In this document: one piece after another, positions 1 to 10,020 of the stretch
Position numbering within the stretch: the stretch's first letter is position 1
How the letters are laid out: every line of letters starts with the position of its first letter
Source of the DNA: Chloroflexota bacterium
GTDB lineage: Bacteria; Chloroflexota; Anaerolineae; Promineifilales; Promineifilaceae
Assembly (NCBI GenBank): GCA_022616275.1
Contig: JAKEFB010000146.1
Span: 26,154 to 90,153 of the forward strand
Reading direction: 5' to 3'
DNA length: 64,000 nucleotides
Translations under genes and position numbers: made by a program
The notes under the pieces: generated by a model
Databases searched by the model: none
Seen by the model: only the letters and a program-made list of their open reading frames with translations
Told to the model about the DNA's origin: nothing

Positions 1-3000
1 CGTTTCGGCGCATTGGCCTTGCGCCTCGACCCCTAACAAAAATTGCGCGCCGGCCGGCAGGGTGTCGCTGAGGATCACCCCGGTGGCCGAGAGCGGACCC
101 CGGTTGGTGACGGTAATCAGATAGGCCAGGTTCTGCTCGGCTTGGGGGGCATTAGGCAGGGCCACCTGGCTGACGGCCAGGTCGGTAGCGGCGGCCAACT
201 GGCTGAGGGGGTGGTACTGGGCCTGGCTGTTGTCCCAGGCCGCCTCCTCGGCCATCGTCACCCCGCCCACGGCAAAAACGACTGGCCGGCCATCGGCTCC
301 ACAGCCAGGGGCAGCCGGCCCTTCAGCCCGGACGTGGACGCGGTAGGCCAGCCCTCCTGACCAGCTCTGGACCAGGCCCTGGCCGCAGAGCGTGCCGCTG
401 ATGGTGGCCGTCACGCTCATCCCGGCCGTGGGGGTGAAGCCGGCGGTGGGGGTAATCCAGCCGTAGTAGGTGGCCGGGGGCAGCTCCGGCAGGAAGCCCG
501 GCGCCCGGCCGTCCAGGCCGTCGGCCAGCCCCAGGTAGAAGCTGACCGCCTCGGTGGCGTACAGCCAGTAGCTCCGGCCGAACGCCAGGTTGGCCAGGTC
601 GTTGACCAGACCGGCCAACTCAGGCTGGTCATCAATGACTGTAGCATCATGCAGTTGCCACTCGCTGGTCTCCGGGTCCTGGAAGTAGAGGGAAGTGTAT
701 TTACCTTCAATGGAGGCCAGGGCTTCGGTCACAGAGATAACGCCCGGCAAGGGATAAACAATCTGGTTCCAGCCCTCCAGGAGCGAGGGCAGTTCGATGG
801 TGGAGGCCAGGACGTACAACCCCCCGCCCTGGTTGGCCGCCGGCATCGTGGCCGCAGCCAGGTTGTCCAGGGTGTCCAGCTCGGTGGGCAGCGGCTGCCA
901 GCTCTGGCCTTCGTCGGGGGAGTAGTAAATTTGCAGCACATACTCGTAGAGGTCGCCGCCGGGCACGTCGGTTTGCAGGTAGCCGAAGGCGATGCTGCGG
1001 GTGTAGGCGGCCGAGGCCTTAAAGCGGTAGCCCTGGCCGACGGGGGTCAACCAGGCCGGCAGGCCGGGCAGGAAGGAAAGGGCTTGCAGCGAGGTCACGC
1101 CGGTGTCGGAGAAGATGTTGGAGACGTTGAAGATGATGACCTGGCCGTCGCCGGAGGCGACGGGCGCGCCCCAGCCCTGGCGGTTGCCGCCCCAGCCCTG
1201 ACGATTGCCACCCCAACCCTGGCGGTTGCCACCCCAACCCTGGCGATTGCCGCCCCAGCCGTCGCCCAGGTAGAAGCTGGTCATGGCTTCCTGGTCGAGG
1301 GAGAGGGGAGTGGTGGGGTCTGTGCCCAGCCAGAGGCGGACGTAGCCCTCCAGCGCCGGGTAGGGCAGGGTGATGAGCTGGCTGAAGGTCAGGGGGTTGG
1401 TCGGGCTGAGGGGCGACAACTGGCTGATGGTGGCGGTGATGGGGAAGGTAGTCGAGAAGCCGGTGGCCGGCAGAACCTGGGCGTAGAGGTTGCCGGTTGT
1501 TATCTCCTGGCTGACGGTCACGACCAGCCCCAGGGTGGTGGTGAACGGCCCCACCGTCGTGGTGACCACCTGGGGACTGAGTTGAACGGCCGGCTCCCAG
1601 CCGTCAAGCGGGTAGAGCGTTACCGAACCTTCGACCGTGCCAACTGTCGTGCAGCCGAGCCGGGTGGTGGCCTGGCTGAAGTCGTAGATGCACAGCCGGT
1701 CGCCCGGCTCGGCCCCCCGGGCGTTCATCTGGTCGCCCACCGGCGCCCCCAGAGCCAGGACGTAGTCGTCGGTCAGGGCGGCCGTGTCCCAGTTCTTGAA
1801 CAGATAGCCCTGCCCCTGCCCGTCGGCCACGAAGATGGCCTCGCCGGAGGTGTCCCTCAGGGAGAAGAAAGGCGCCGCCAGGGCGGTGGCCTCATCGGCC
1901 GGCTCCTCAAAGTTGATGCCGGTCACGGCCAGCGGCAGACTACTGGGGCCGGCATTGGTCGGGCTGGCCGGGGCCAGCAGCGCGCCGTAGAAGGTGATAA
2001 TCGTCTCCCAGTCCGGCCGGCCGGTGGTCTGCTGGGCGACCGTTTGCAGGCAGTCACCCAGCCAGCCGGCGGCGGTCAGGAACTCCGAGTACTCGTCGCT
2101 GTAGGCGTCGGTCATGACGCTGCCGGTGCAGTCGGTGGTGACGAGCCGCTCGCCGTCAAGGCCCAGGTAATTGTCGGGCAGGAAGAGGAGGTAGTGGCCC
2201 AGCTCGTGGGCCAGGGCGCGCGGCCAGTCCTCGCCCAGGTCGTTGTCCGGGTCGCCGAAGCGGCCCCAGGTCGGACCCAGGCGCACCTGGCCGGGCAGGT
2301 AGGCCTCGGTAATGACGGTGCTGTTGCTGAGGACTTCGGCGGTGGAGGTGATGACCACCCCACCCATCGAGGCGCTGGGGCGGACGTTGTTGGCGGCGTA
2401 GATGATGATGTCGGAATCGGTCCAGTTTTCCTTGGCCTGGAAGATGCGGACTTCGCCCAACGCCGCCTGGCCGTTGCTCAGGTCGTAGAGGATTTCCGAG
2501 GCGCGCTGGACGTCGGCTTCCAGTTGTTCCAGGTAGGCGGCGTCGTTGCGGGCGTCCCACTCCAGCGAAATGTCCAGGTTGAAGAGGATGAGGGGATTAG
2601 CCGCCGAGACGGCCAGCGTCACTACGCCCGTTTGGGTGATCACTTCACCCTGGAGCCCGGTGCTGGTCGGGGTGGCGCTGGTGTAGTAGAGGGTGTAGCT
2701 GTCAGTGGCCGTGATCGGCAGCAGGGCGTAAAGGGTATCGGCCGTCGCGGCCGAGTCGCCGATGGTTAACTGGCCGCGCCCTTGCAAATAGCCCTGGCTG
2801 TCGGTGCGGTAGGGGATACCGGCTAGGTCTACCAGCGGGCTGGCGCCATCGTCTTGCCCGGACGGTAGCCGATAGACGATGGCGTTGGAGACGGCGTTGG
2901 TGGCCGTGATCGTCTCGCTGAAGACCCGCACCTGGCTGCCGCGCACCCGGAACGGGAAGGTCTGGCCAGAGACAAAGGGGCGCTGGAACGGGCCGGGAAT

Positions 3001-6000
3001 GGTATTGGTGTAGCCGAACGTGCCGGTCATGCTGGCCGTGCTGACCAGCGAGCCATTGGAAGCCTGGAGGCGGAAGACGACGTTGTCCGACCGGCCGAAG
3101 AAGCCGCTGCCAAAAACGTCCCAGGTATAAACGTACGTACCGGCAAAGGTGGTCTGGTTCCGAACCCAGGCCGGTTGGGCGGCCGGCATGCCGCCGCCGA
3201 GCGAGCCGTCGTTGTTGCTGCTGGTCTGGTCGAAGATCGTCCCCCCTATCCCTTCGTCCATTGGCCAGGAAGCGACCAGGCCGGGCCAATTGCCGTAAAA
3301 GGAGCGGTTCATGTCGGTCTGAATTTGGGCCGGGGTGCGGGCGATGTTCCAGAGGCGCACGTCGTCTATTACCCCGTTAAAGAAGCGGCCGGGGGCCTGC
3401 AAGTTTTCGCCAATAGCCAGGGGAGCGGTGGTCACATTCACGGGACCGAACATGGGCGCCGCGTTTTCCTCGACACCATCCACGAAAATCCGTTTCCAGG
3501 CGCCATCATAGGTGGCGGCGAGGTGATGCCACTGGCCGTCGGCGACGTTGCTCGTGGCCAGCAGGTCGTGCGCCGAGGGGCCAATGTTCGTGCCAAAAGC
3601 GACGGTGTTGCTGTTGCCGAAACGATGCAGCCGGTAAGCCATATCGCCTTTGGTGACAATGGCCTGCCAGGGCTTATCGAAAGCCTCAACCCTGACCCAG
3701 GCTTCCAGCGTCAACTGGGGGGCCAGGTCCAGGCTGTTGCTGTCGGGAACCGCCACGTAATCGTCTACTCCGTCGAAACTGAGGGCCGTCCCGGAGAAGG
3801 CGTTCTGGTAGGCAATGGGGGTGTTAATGGCCAGGTTGATGGTCGGTGTATCGGAGGTGGCCACGGCCGGTAGCCAGTTGTCGCCGCCGTCCAGCGAATA
3901 AAAACCTTGTACCGACCAGGCCGGCTCCCCGGCCGGATGGTAGAGCGTGTAAGTAAACGGGATCGTACCGTCGTGAATCTCCGGCATGGCGTAATAATTG
4001 GCCGGGCTGTGGTCGAGGTCAAAGACCAGGTTGGTCGGCGGCTGGTTGGGGAATAATAGATCAGGAGTGAGCTGGTTCCGGTAAACCCAAATGGGGCCGT
4101 CGTAACTGCCGATAGCCAAATCCAGGCGGCCGTCGCCATCCACGTCGCCCCAGGCCACGGCGGTGGTCTGGTCGTCGTTGACAGACCGCCACTCGGCCGA
4201 GGTGCCTAATTCCCCCTGGTCGTTCAAGAAGACGACGCTCGGCTCCAACTCGTTACCGGAGACGAGGTCCAGATGGCCGTCGCCGTCCACATCGCCCCAG
4301 GCTATGCCCAGGATGGAGTCGCCGTGGCCGAAGGTAGGGGGAAAGTCGTGGATCGTTTGCAGCGTCCCGCCCTGGTTTAGAAATACCCGGCCGGGGTGCT
4401 GCAACCAGGCGCCGGTGGCCAGGTCCAGGTCGCCGTCGCCGTCCACGTCGCCCCAGGCCACGCTAAAGTTGAAATCGTCAATCAAGGCCGACCAGGCCGC
4501 TTCGCTATCTAGCGCGCCGCCCTGGTTCAGGTAAAGCCTGGCCCCGCCGTCGCCAAAATTTCCTACGGCCAGGTCCAGGTCGCCGTCGCCATCCACATCC
4601 CCCCAGGCTACGCTCATCGTGCGGTCATTCTCCGTGGAATTCCAGGCGGCCACCTCATCTAATGTGCCGCCGCTGTTCAGGTAGACCCTGTTTGGTTCGC
4701 CGTCTTGGCCATTGCCCACGGCCAGGTCCAGGTCGCCGTCGCCGTCTACGTCGCCCCAGGCCACGCTGTTGGTAAAGTCGGCGCTGGCGGCATCCCAGAG
4801 GAGGGCCATTTGCAGGTTGCCCGAACCATCCAGCCCATTGTTCTGGTAAACCTTGTTGAGTTGCTCGAAATTGCCCACGGCCAGATCCAGGTCGCCATCG
4901 CTGTCTATATCCCCCCAGGCGACGCTTTTGGTTGTGTCCGAAGTGGGTGTAGACCAGAAGAGGGCCAGCTTTAATTTGCCTTCAACGTCCAGCCCGTCGT
5001 TGCGGTAAATTTCGCTCGGCTGGTTCTCATTGCCCACGGCCAGGTCGAGGTCGCCATCGCCGTCTACGTCGCCCCAAGCCAGGCTACTCGTATTGCGGAT
5101 GGCGCCTGAGTTCCAGGGCTTGTCGGCTTCCTCTTCCAGGAGCTTTCCCGTGTTCAAGTAGAGCTTATTGGAAATCGAATTGTTGCCGGCGGCCAGGTCG
5201 AGGTCGCCGTCGCCATCTACGTCCCCCCAGGCGACGCTTTCGGTTGTATCGTCGCTATTGGCCGTCCAGCCTGCGTCTGCTTGCAGCATCCCAGCCACAT
5301 TGCGATACACTTTTTCCTGGCCGCCAATGAAACAGTTGCAGCCGGGGTCTAAGGTCTGATCATTGCCGGCGGCCAGGTCGAGGTCGCCGTCGCCATCAGC
5401 ATCGCCCCAGGCCACGCTCAAGGTGTAATCATTGTCATTAGACGACCAGGCGGCCGGCGTCTGCAGCGCGTTGCCGGAATTCAAATAGAGCCTGTTAGGG
5501 CCAAAAATATTCCCGGCGGCCAGGTCCAGGTCGCCGTCGCCGTCCACGTCGCCCCAGGCGACGCTATAGGTACAGTCTGTGTCTCCGGAAGACCAGGGAG
5601 GGACCGTGGTCAAATCGCCACCGACGTTCAGATAAACCTTGTTAGCGGCGCATGTATTCCCGGTGGAGAAGTCAATTGTGTTCCCGGTGGCCAGGTCAAG
5701 GTCGCCGTCGTTGTCCACATCGCCCCAGGCTAGACTTTGGGTATTGCCGTCGCCGAAACTTTGATCGGCCGTGGCTTGCAATGTTCCACCCTCGTTCAGG
5801 TAAAGCTTGTTCATCTGATTCCAATTCCCTACCGCCAGGTCAAGGTCGCCGTCCCCGTCCACGTCCCCCCAGGCCACACTCGTTGATTCGTCATTGCTTT
5901 CGGAAGACCAACCAGGCGTATTGGCCAGCGTTCCCCCTACGTTTAAGTAAACTAGCTCGCTGCCTATGCGATTGGCCACTGCCAGGTCGAGGTCGCCGTC

Positions 6001-6468
6001 GCCGTCCACGTCTCCCCAGGCCAGGTCGGTGGCTACCTCGCCATTGGCGAGGGTCAAGGGCGCGTCGGTGATGGTCTGCAAGATATCGCCCAGGTTCAGG
6101 TAGACTCTGACGCCAAGTGTGCCCAGGGCCGCCGCCAGGTCGAGGTCGCCATCCCCGTCCATGTCGCCCCAGGCCACACTGTTGGTCTCGACGTCGTCGC
6201 CGGCGGTCCAAAAGGCCTCCGGGTCCAGCGCGATCATATCGGTAATGACCTGGCTGGCGGCCGGCTCCCGGAGGGCAGCGTCAAAGCTGGCCGCCGGCCC
6301 GCCCAGTACGTCCGATTGTCCTTCAGCCCGGCTATCCCTGGCCTCGGCCGGGAGACTTAACAGGCCCAAAGCGGACAAAATCAGAATAAAACCAATGACC
6401 AATGAGAGCAAAAGGGCCGGCCAGCGCGGCCGGAAGGAACGGGGCCGGGTATGTGAGTGGTTCCGCAT
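1..6468 (-). CDS. Giant secreted FG-GAP/LamG/HELGH-motif surface protein (partial)
   Basis: One uninterrupted frame of 2,156 codons runs from an ATG at 6468 (AAGGAG nine bases upstream) off the left edge. Residues 1-44 form a signal peptide. Residues ~95-790 hold 14 FG-GAP/VCBS repeats with the calcium-loop core WGDVDGDGDLDL, period about 155 bp. Residues ~895-1050 resemble a LamG/concanavalin A-like fold (SFDGVDDYV, WHHLAATYDG, IDDVRLWN). HELGH at 1421-1425 inside ALAHELGHYLLFLPDNY looks like a zinc metallopeptidase site. Four copies of GWGGNRQ lie near 1736-1768, and the last ~50 residues begin a DUF11 repeat. Likely an exported or cell-surface adhesin or peptidase. The missing C-terminus would show how it is anchored. 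The fold assignments are from motif reading only. Confidence 0.85.
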   Translation of the reverse strand, partial: MRNHSHTRPRSFRPRWPALLLSLVIGFILILSALGLLSLPAEARDSRAEGQSDVLGGPAASFDAALREPAASQVITDMIALDPEAFWTAGDDVETNSVAWGDMDGDGDLDLAAALGTLGVRVYLNLGDILQTITDAPLTLANGEVATDLAWGDVDGDGDLDLAVANRIGSELVYLNVGGTLANTPGWSSESNDESTSVAWGDVDGDGDLDLAVGNWNQMNKLYLNEGGTLQATADQSFGDGNTQSLAWGDVDNDGDLDLATGNTIDFSTGNTCAANKVYLNVGGDLTTVPPWSSGDTDCTYSVAWGDVDGDGDLDLAAGNIFGPNRLYLNSGNALQTPAAWSSNDNDYTLSVAWGDADGDGDLDLAAGNDQTLDPGCNCFIGGQEKVYRNVAGMLQADAGWTANSDDTTESVAWGDVDGDGDLDLAAGNNSISNKLYLNTGKLLEEEADKPWNSGAIRNTSSLAWGDVDGDGDLDLAVGNENQPSEIYRNDGLDVEGKLKLALFWSTPTSDTTKSVAWGDIDSDGDLDLAVGNFEQLNKVYQNNGLDGSGNLQMALLWDAASADFTNSVAWGDVDGDGDLDLAVGNGQDGEPNRVYLNSGGTLDEVAAWNSTENDRTMSVAWGDVDGDGDLDLAVGNFGDGGARLYLNQGGALDSEAAWSALIDDFNFSVAWGDVDGDGDLDLATGAWLQHPGRVFLNQGGTLQTIHDFPPTFGHGDSILGIAWGDVDGDGHLDLVSGNELEPSVVFLNDQGELGTSAEWRSVNDDQTTAVAWGDVDGDGRLDLAIGSYDGPIWVYRNQLTPDLLFPNQPPTNLVFDLDHSPANYYAMPEIHDGTIPFTYTLYHPAGEPAWSVQGFYSLDGGDNWLPAVATSDTPTINLAINTPIAYQNAFSGTALSFDGVDDYVAVPDSNSLDLAPQLTLEAWVRVEAFDKPWQAIVTKGDMAYRLHRFGNSNTVAFGTNIGPSAHDLLATSNVADGQWHHLAATYDGAWKRIFVDGVEENAAPMFGPVNVTTAPLAIGENLQAPGRFFNGVIDDVRLWNIARTPAQIQTDMNRSFYGNWPGLVASWPMDEGIGGTIFDQTSSNNDGSLGGGMPAAQPAWVRNQTTFAGTYVYTWDVFGSGFFGRSDNVVFRLQASNGSLVSTASMTGTFGYTNTIPGPFQRPFVSGQTFPFRVRGSQVRVFSETITATNAVSNAIVYRLPSGQDDGASPLVDLAGIPYRTDSQGYLQGRGQLTIGDSAATADTLYALLPITATDSYTLYYTSATPTSTGLQGEVITQTGVVTLAVSAANPLILFNLDISLEWDARNDAAYLEQLEADVQRASEILYDLSNGQAALGEVRIFQAKENWTDSDIIIYAANNVRPSASMGGVVITSTAEVLSNSTVITEAYLPGQVRLGPTWGRFGDPDNDLGEDWPRALAHELGHYLLFLPDNYLGLDGERLVTTDCTGSVMTDAYSDEYSEFLTAAGWLGDCLQTVAQQTTGRPDWETIITFYGALLAPASPTNAGPSSLPLAVTGINFEEPADEATALAAPFFSLRDTSGEAIFVADGQGQGYLFKNWDTAALTDDYVLALGAPVGDQMNARGAEPGDRLCIYDFSQATTRLGCTTVGTVEGSVTLYPLDGWEPAVQLSPQVVTTTVGPFTTTLGLVVTVSQEITTGNLYAQVLPATGFSTTFPITATISQLSPLSPTNPLTFSQLITLPYPALEGYVRLWLGTDPTTPLSLDQEAMTSFYLGDGWGGNRQGWGGNRQGWGGNRQGWGGNRQGWGAPVASGDGQVIIFNVSNIFSDTGVTSLQALSFLPGLPAWLTPVGQGYRFKASAAYTRSIAFGYLQTDVPGGDLYEYVLQIYYSPDEGQSWQPLPTELDTLDNLAAATMPAANQGGGLYVLASTIELPSLLEGWNQIVYPLPGVISVTEALASIEGKYTSLYFQDPETSEWQLHDATVIDDQPELAGLVNDLANLAFGRSYWLYATEAVSFYLGLADGLDGRAPGFLPELPPATYYGWITPTAGFTPTAGMSVTATISGTLCGQGLVQSWSGGLAYRVHVRAEGPAAPGCGADGRPVVFAVGGVTMAEEAAWDNSQAQYHPLSQLAAATDLAVSQVALPNAPQAEQNLAYLITVTNRGPLSATGVILSDTLPAGAQFLLGVEAQGQCAET
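1167..1262 (-). repeat. In-frame 21-bp tandem repeat coding GWGGNRQ x4
   Basis: Four consecutive 21-bp units, differing by a few third-position changes, encode GWGGNRQ four times followed by GWG in the giant surface protein. The synonymous drift shows the peptide is under selection while the DNA is not. Confidence 0.85.
4120..6190 (-). repeat. 14 FG-GAP repeat units at ~155-bp period
   Basis: Fourteen copies of a segment coding (S/A)VAWGDVDGDGDLDLA recur about every 50 residues, with variable sequence between them. This is the periodicity of a FG-GAP/VCBS propeller or a linear calcium-binding array. Confidence 0.9.
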
Positions 6469-6483
6469 GATGTTTTACTCCTT

Positions 6484-6540
6484 TCAATACAAAAGGCCGC
6501 CGGCCGGTGTAGACCGTCGTGAGCGGTTGAAGATATCCAT
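6484..6540 (-). CDS. Possible 18-aa upstream ORF
   Basis: ATG at 6540 follows AGGAG with eight bases between, and the frame encodes MDIFNRSRRSTPAGGLLY before a TGA at 6484-6486. The stop lies 16 bases before the giant surface-protein start at 6468. It could be a leader peptide coupled to the downstream gene, or chance. The rest of 6469-6846 shows no convincing gene, RNA or promoter. Confidence 0.3.
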   Translation of the reverse strand: MDIFNRSRRSTPAGGLLY

Positions 6541-6846
6541 ACAATTTTCTCCTGCTAAAAACCGCCAGGGCTGAATCTGGCTGCCTGATATACCTGTAGG
6601 CAAGCCAAATAAACAATGACGGCACGAGAGTGGTCATATCTTAGCAAAGGATACAGTCGCTGTGTATAGTCTTTTGGAGTTGATCAGGTATCTGGTACTT
6701 TAGTACTAGAACAGGCGGCGCTGGAAGACAGCCTGGATGAGGAGTACGTTTTTATCATTGCATGGATTAGTTACTCTGCGTTACACTCCTAAAACCAGAC
6801 GATTTCTAGCCAGTCGCCCGACCCTGTAAATTATTGCCGCACAACT

Positions 6847-9800
6847 ATGTATAGACAGTACCAACAGGAATACTCTGACGAAAAAGCGAATAGCCATGAA
6901 GCTCCGGGCGCCTCTTCACGGCTGGTGATTGAAGAGTTGGCCAGAACGAACGCCACGATTCAACTCCTATACCAGGTGGCTGTAACCGCTAACGAGGCGA
7001 TCAGCGTGGATGAAGCGCTGCAAACGGCCGTCAGCCAGATATGCGCCTACACAGACTGGCCGATCGGCCACGTTTACAAGCCGGCCGAAGACGGGAGCGG
7101 TGAGATCGCGCCAACTGACATCTGGTGTCTTGACAATGTGGATCGGTTTCAAGCGTTCTATAAAGCGACAATGACTACCCACTTTGTCCCTGGTCGGGGC
7201 CTGGTGGGGCGTGTCTTCCAAAGTGGCCGGCCGACCTGGATGGCCGATCTGACTCAAAAGCGAAGCTTTATCCGCTCGAAGCAGGCCAGAAGTACAGGTA
7301 TTCAGACCGGTTTAGCCTTTCCCGTGTTGGTCGGCAAAGAGGTTGTGGCCGTCATGGAGTTTTTCTCAGGAGAAGTAGAAGAGCCTGATGAAATCCTCTT
7401 GGAGGTTATGGGGCAAATCGGGACCCAGCTTGGCCGGGTGGTGGAGAGAGCCCGGGCTGAAGAGGCGCTGCGCGAAAGTGAACACCGTACCCGTTTGTTC
7501 CTGAACACTGCCCTGGACGCAGTCGTTACTGTGGATGACAGGGGTCTCATTACCGGCTGGAATGACTATGCCGAGCAAATCTTTGGCTGGTCGGGCCCGG
7601 AAATTTTGGGGCAGCCCTTGTTGACGACGATTGTCCCTCCCCAATACCGGGAAGCATATACCACCGGCTTCGACCGCTTTTTAAAGTTGGGGGAAAGACG
7701 AATTTTGAACCAGCGGATTGAAATCACTGCGCTGCATCGCAGCGGGCACGAGTTTCCGGTGGAACTGACGGTTGCGCCGGTGATGCTCAGAGGGCGTTAC
7801 GTATTTAACGCTTTTATTCGCGACATTACCGAGCGCAAGCAGGTAGAGCTTAACCTGCTCAGGCGGGCCCAACAGCAAGCGGCCGTGGCCGACCTTGGCC
7901 AACACGCCCTGGCCGACGTCGAATTGCTCGACCTGTTAGACAGGGCAGTTACGTTGGTAGCCCAAACCCTGGACGTAGAGTGCTGTGAAGTGCTAGAACT
8001 TCTCCCTGGGGGCGCCTCGCTGCTCTTACGGGCCGGAGTTGGCTGGCGCGAGGGAGTGGTTGGCCGGGCTATTGTCTGGGCGGGCGATTACTCGCAGGCT
8101 GGCTACGCTCTGTCGGAGCAGACGCCGGTTATTGTGGAAGACCTCAGCGCTGAAACTCGCTTCAGTCGGTCAGACCTCTTGTACACTCATGAAGTCGTTA
8201 GCGGCATGAGCGTCATCATTCCCGGTAAAAACCGCCCCTTTGGCGTTTTGGGCGCGCACAGCAAAAAACGGCGCAAGTTTACCCAGCATGACCTTAATTT
8301 TCTCCAGGGGGTGGCCAACGTGCTGGCCGAGGCTGTCGAGCGCAAGCGAATGGAGGAAGCGCTGGCCACCAGCGCCGAGGTCGGCCGGCAGGTTACCACG
8401 ATTCTCGATCTGGACGAATTGTTGCAGAGCATCGTCGTCCTGATTCAACAAAGTTTTGGTTACGAGACAGTGATTCTCAAATTACTGGAGCCGGCCGAAA
8501 ATGCACTGGCCTTCAAAGCGGCGGCCGGTGTATATGCCGACCGTTTTACCCGGGAACGCTACCAATCCCTTCATGTGGGCCTGATGGGAGCGGCTGCGCG
8601 CGAGGGTAAGACATTGCTGGTGAATGACGTCTCTCAAGACCCTCGCTACATTGCCGGCTCTCTGCCAGAAACAAAATCGGAGCTGGTTATCCCACTTAAA
8701 TTCAGAGATAGCGTCATTGGCGTTCTCAGTATCCGAAGCCAGTTTCAGCAGGCCTTCTCAGATCGGGATGCATTGGCGATTGAGGCCTTGGGTCACCAGA
8801 TTGCCGCCGCCATTGAAAACGCCAGTCTCTTCAAAAAAGAGCAACGCCAGCGAGAGATTGCCACCATTCTGGCCGAGGTGGTCGCCCTGGTGGGCCAGAA
8901 TCTTTCCCGGGATGAGTTGTTGAATCACGTTTTATTAAAGTTAAGAAAATTGATCCCTTACGATTCGGCCGCTATTTTTCTCATCCAGGCAGACGACCTG
9001 GTTATCGAAGCCGTCCACGGGGTAGAAACCACCGTCATCGGTGAACGTCACGCTGTTGAACGCGACGTTCTATTCCAAGAAATGGTGGACCGCAAAAGCC
9101 ACATTCTAATTAGGGATACCCTGGCCGATAGCCGCTACCAGCGTTGGTCAGGGGTAGAGCAAGCTCGATCCTGGTTAGCCACGCCACTATGGATGGCGAA
9201 GGTGATAATTGGTTACTTGTCCATTGACCGCCGTGAGGTGGATGCTTTTACCGCGGTGGACGCCGACCTCATCCAGGCCTTTGCTTACCAGGCGGCCCAG
9301 GCCATTTACAACGCGCGCCTCGTGGCCGATTTGGGCCACGCCCAGGCCCAGTTGGTTCAGCGCGAGCGGCTGGCTGCTTTAGGCCAGATGGCGGCCACCG
9401 TGGCCCACGAGTTGCGCAACCCGCTAATGGCCATCCGCATGGGTGTAGAATACCTGGTCCGAGACATTGCCGAGGGCGACTCACGCCGGCACGGCGCGGC
9501 GCTGATGCAGAACAGCATGGACCGTATTGACCGCATCGTGGAAGACATCCTCTTCATCTCTCGCGTGCGGCAGGCCCACCTCTCCCCCGGCTGGCTGCGG
9601 CCGATTCTGGAAGAGGAAATCGCCCGCTGGCAGGCGGACCTGGCCGAAAAGCGGGCTATCTGCGAGGTTGATCTGGCCGACGGGTTACCGGCCATTCAAC
9701 TGGACTCCCACCAGGTATCTCGCCTCCTTTCCAACCTTATCGCCAACAGTGTAGACGCCCTATCACCTGGTGGGAAGTTGTTCCTATCTCTGAAGCGCCA

Positions 9801-10020
9801 GGGCGGTAACCAGATTGTTGTCCTGGCAGACAGCGGGCCGGGCATTCCCCCAGAACACCTGCCTCGTATTTTTGAGCCCTTTTTTACCACGCGTACCCGC
9901 GGTACCGGGCTGGGCCTCTCTATCGTGAAGCAGATCGTTGACTACCATGCCGGTTCCATTGAGGTCGCCAGTAAGATAGGCCAGGGAACAACCTTTAAGA
10001 TTACATTTCCTGAAAGATGA
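6847..10020 (+). CDS. Multi-GAF/PAS sensor histidine kinase
   Basis: Soluble sensor kinase of 1,057 residues with no membrane segment. In order: GAF (~40-200), PAS (~210-335, RSGHEFPVELTVAP), three further GAF domains (~350-500, ~510-665, ~670-820), then HisKA with the phospho-acceptor in VAHELRNPL (His854) and a HATPase_c with N box (NLIANSVDAL), G1 box (DSGPGI) and GTGLGLSI. It autophosphorylates and passes phosphate to the next gene's receiver. Its stop overlaps that ATG (ATGA), so the two are translationally coupled. It is the first gene of the chemosensory block. No clear ribosome-binding site precedes ATG 6847, so the start is less certain than the rest. Confidence 0.9.
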   Translation: MYRQYQQEYSDEKANSHEAPGASSRLVIEELARTNATIQLLYQVAVTANEAISVDEALQTAVSQICAYTDWPIGHVYKPAEDGSGEIAPTDIWCLDNVDRFQAFYKATMTTHFVPGRGLVGRVFQSGRPTWMADLTQKRSFIRSKQARSTGIQTGLAFPVLVGKEVVAVMEFFSGEVEEPDEILLEVMGQIGTQLGRVVERARAEEALRESEHRTRLFLNTALDAVVTVDDRGLITGWNDYAEQIFGWSGPEILGQPLLTTIVPPQYREAYTTGFDRFLKLGERRILNQRIEITALHRSGHEFPVELTVAPVMLRGRYVFNAFIRDITERKQVELNLLRRAQQQAAVADLGQHALADVELLDLLDRAVTLVAQTLDVECCEVLELLPGGASLLLRAGVGWREGVVGRAIVWAGDYSQAGYALSEQTPVIVEDLSAETRFSRSDLLYTHEVVSGMSVIIPGKNRPFGVLGAHSKKRRKFTQHDLNFLQGVANVLAEAVERKRMEEALATSAEVGRQVTTILDLDELLQSIVVLIQQSFGYETVILKLLEPAENALAFKAAAGVYADRFTRERYQSLHVGLMGAAAREGKTLLVNDVSQDPRYIAGSLPETKSELVIPLKFRDSVIGVLSIRSQFQQAFSDRDALAIEALGHQIAAAIENASLFKKEQRQREIATILAEVVALVGQNLSRDELLNHVLLKLRKLIPYDSAAIFLIQADDLVIEAVHGVETTVIGERHAVERDVLFQEMVDRKSHILIRDTLADSRYQRWSGVEQARSWLATPLWMAKVIIGYLSIDRREVDAFTAVDADLIQAFAYQAAQAIYNARLVADLGHAQAQLVQRERLAALGQMAATVAHELRNPLMAIRMGVEYLVRDIAEGDSRRHGAALMQNSMDRIDRIVEDILFISRVRQAHLSPGWLRPILEEEIARWQADLAEKRAICEVDLADGLPAIQLDSHQVSRLLSNLIANSVDALSPGGKLFLSLKRQGGNQIVVLADSGPGIPPEHLPRIFEPFFTTRTRGTGLGLSIVKQIVDYHAGSIEVASKIGQGTTFKITFPER

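Noticed and set aside
649-2769. A 706-codon plus-strand open frame, and long antisense frames over the receptors (15306-16607, 16597-17514)
   Set aside because: They lie antisense to clearly coding, motif-rich genes and have low-complexity composition. High GC makes stops rare in such shadows.
6469-6846. Possible riboswitch in the divergent spacer
   Set aside because: No conserved riboswitch core, such as those of c-di-GMP or TPP, could be matched on either strand.
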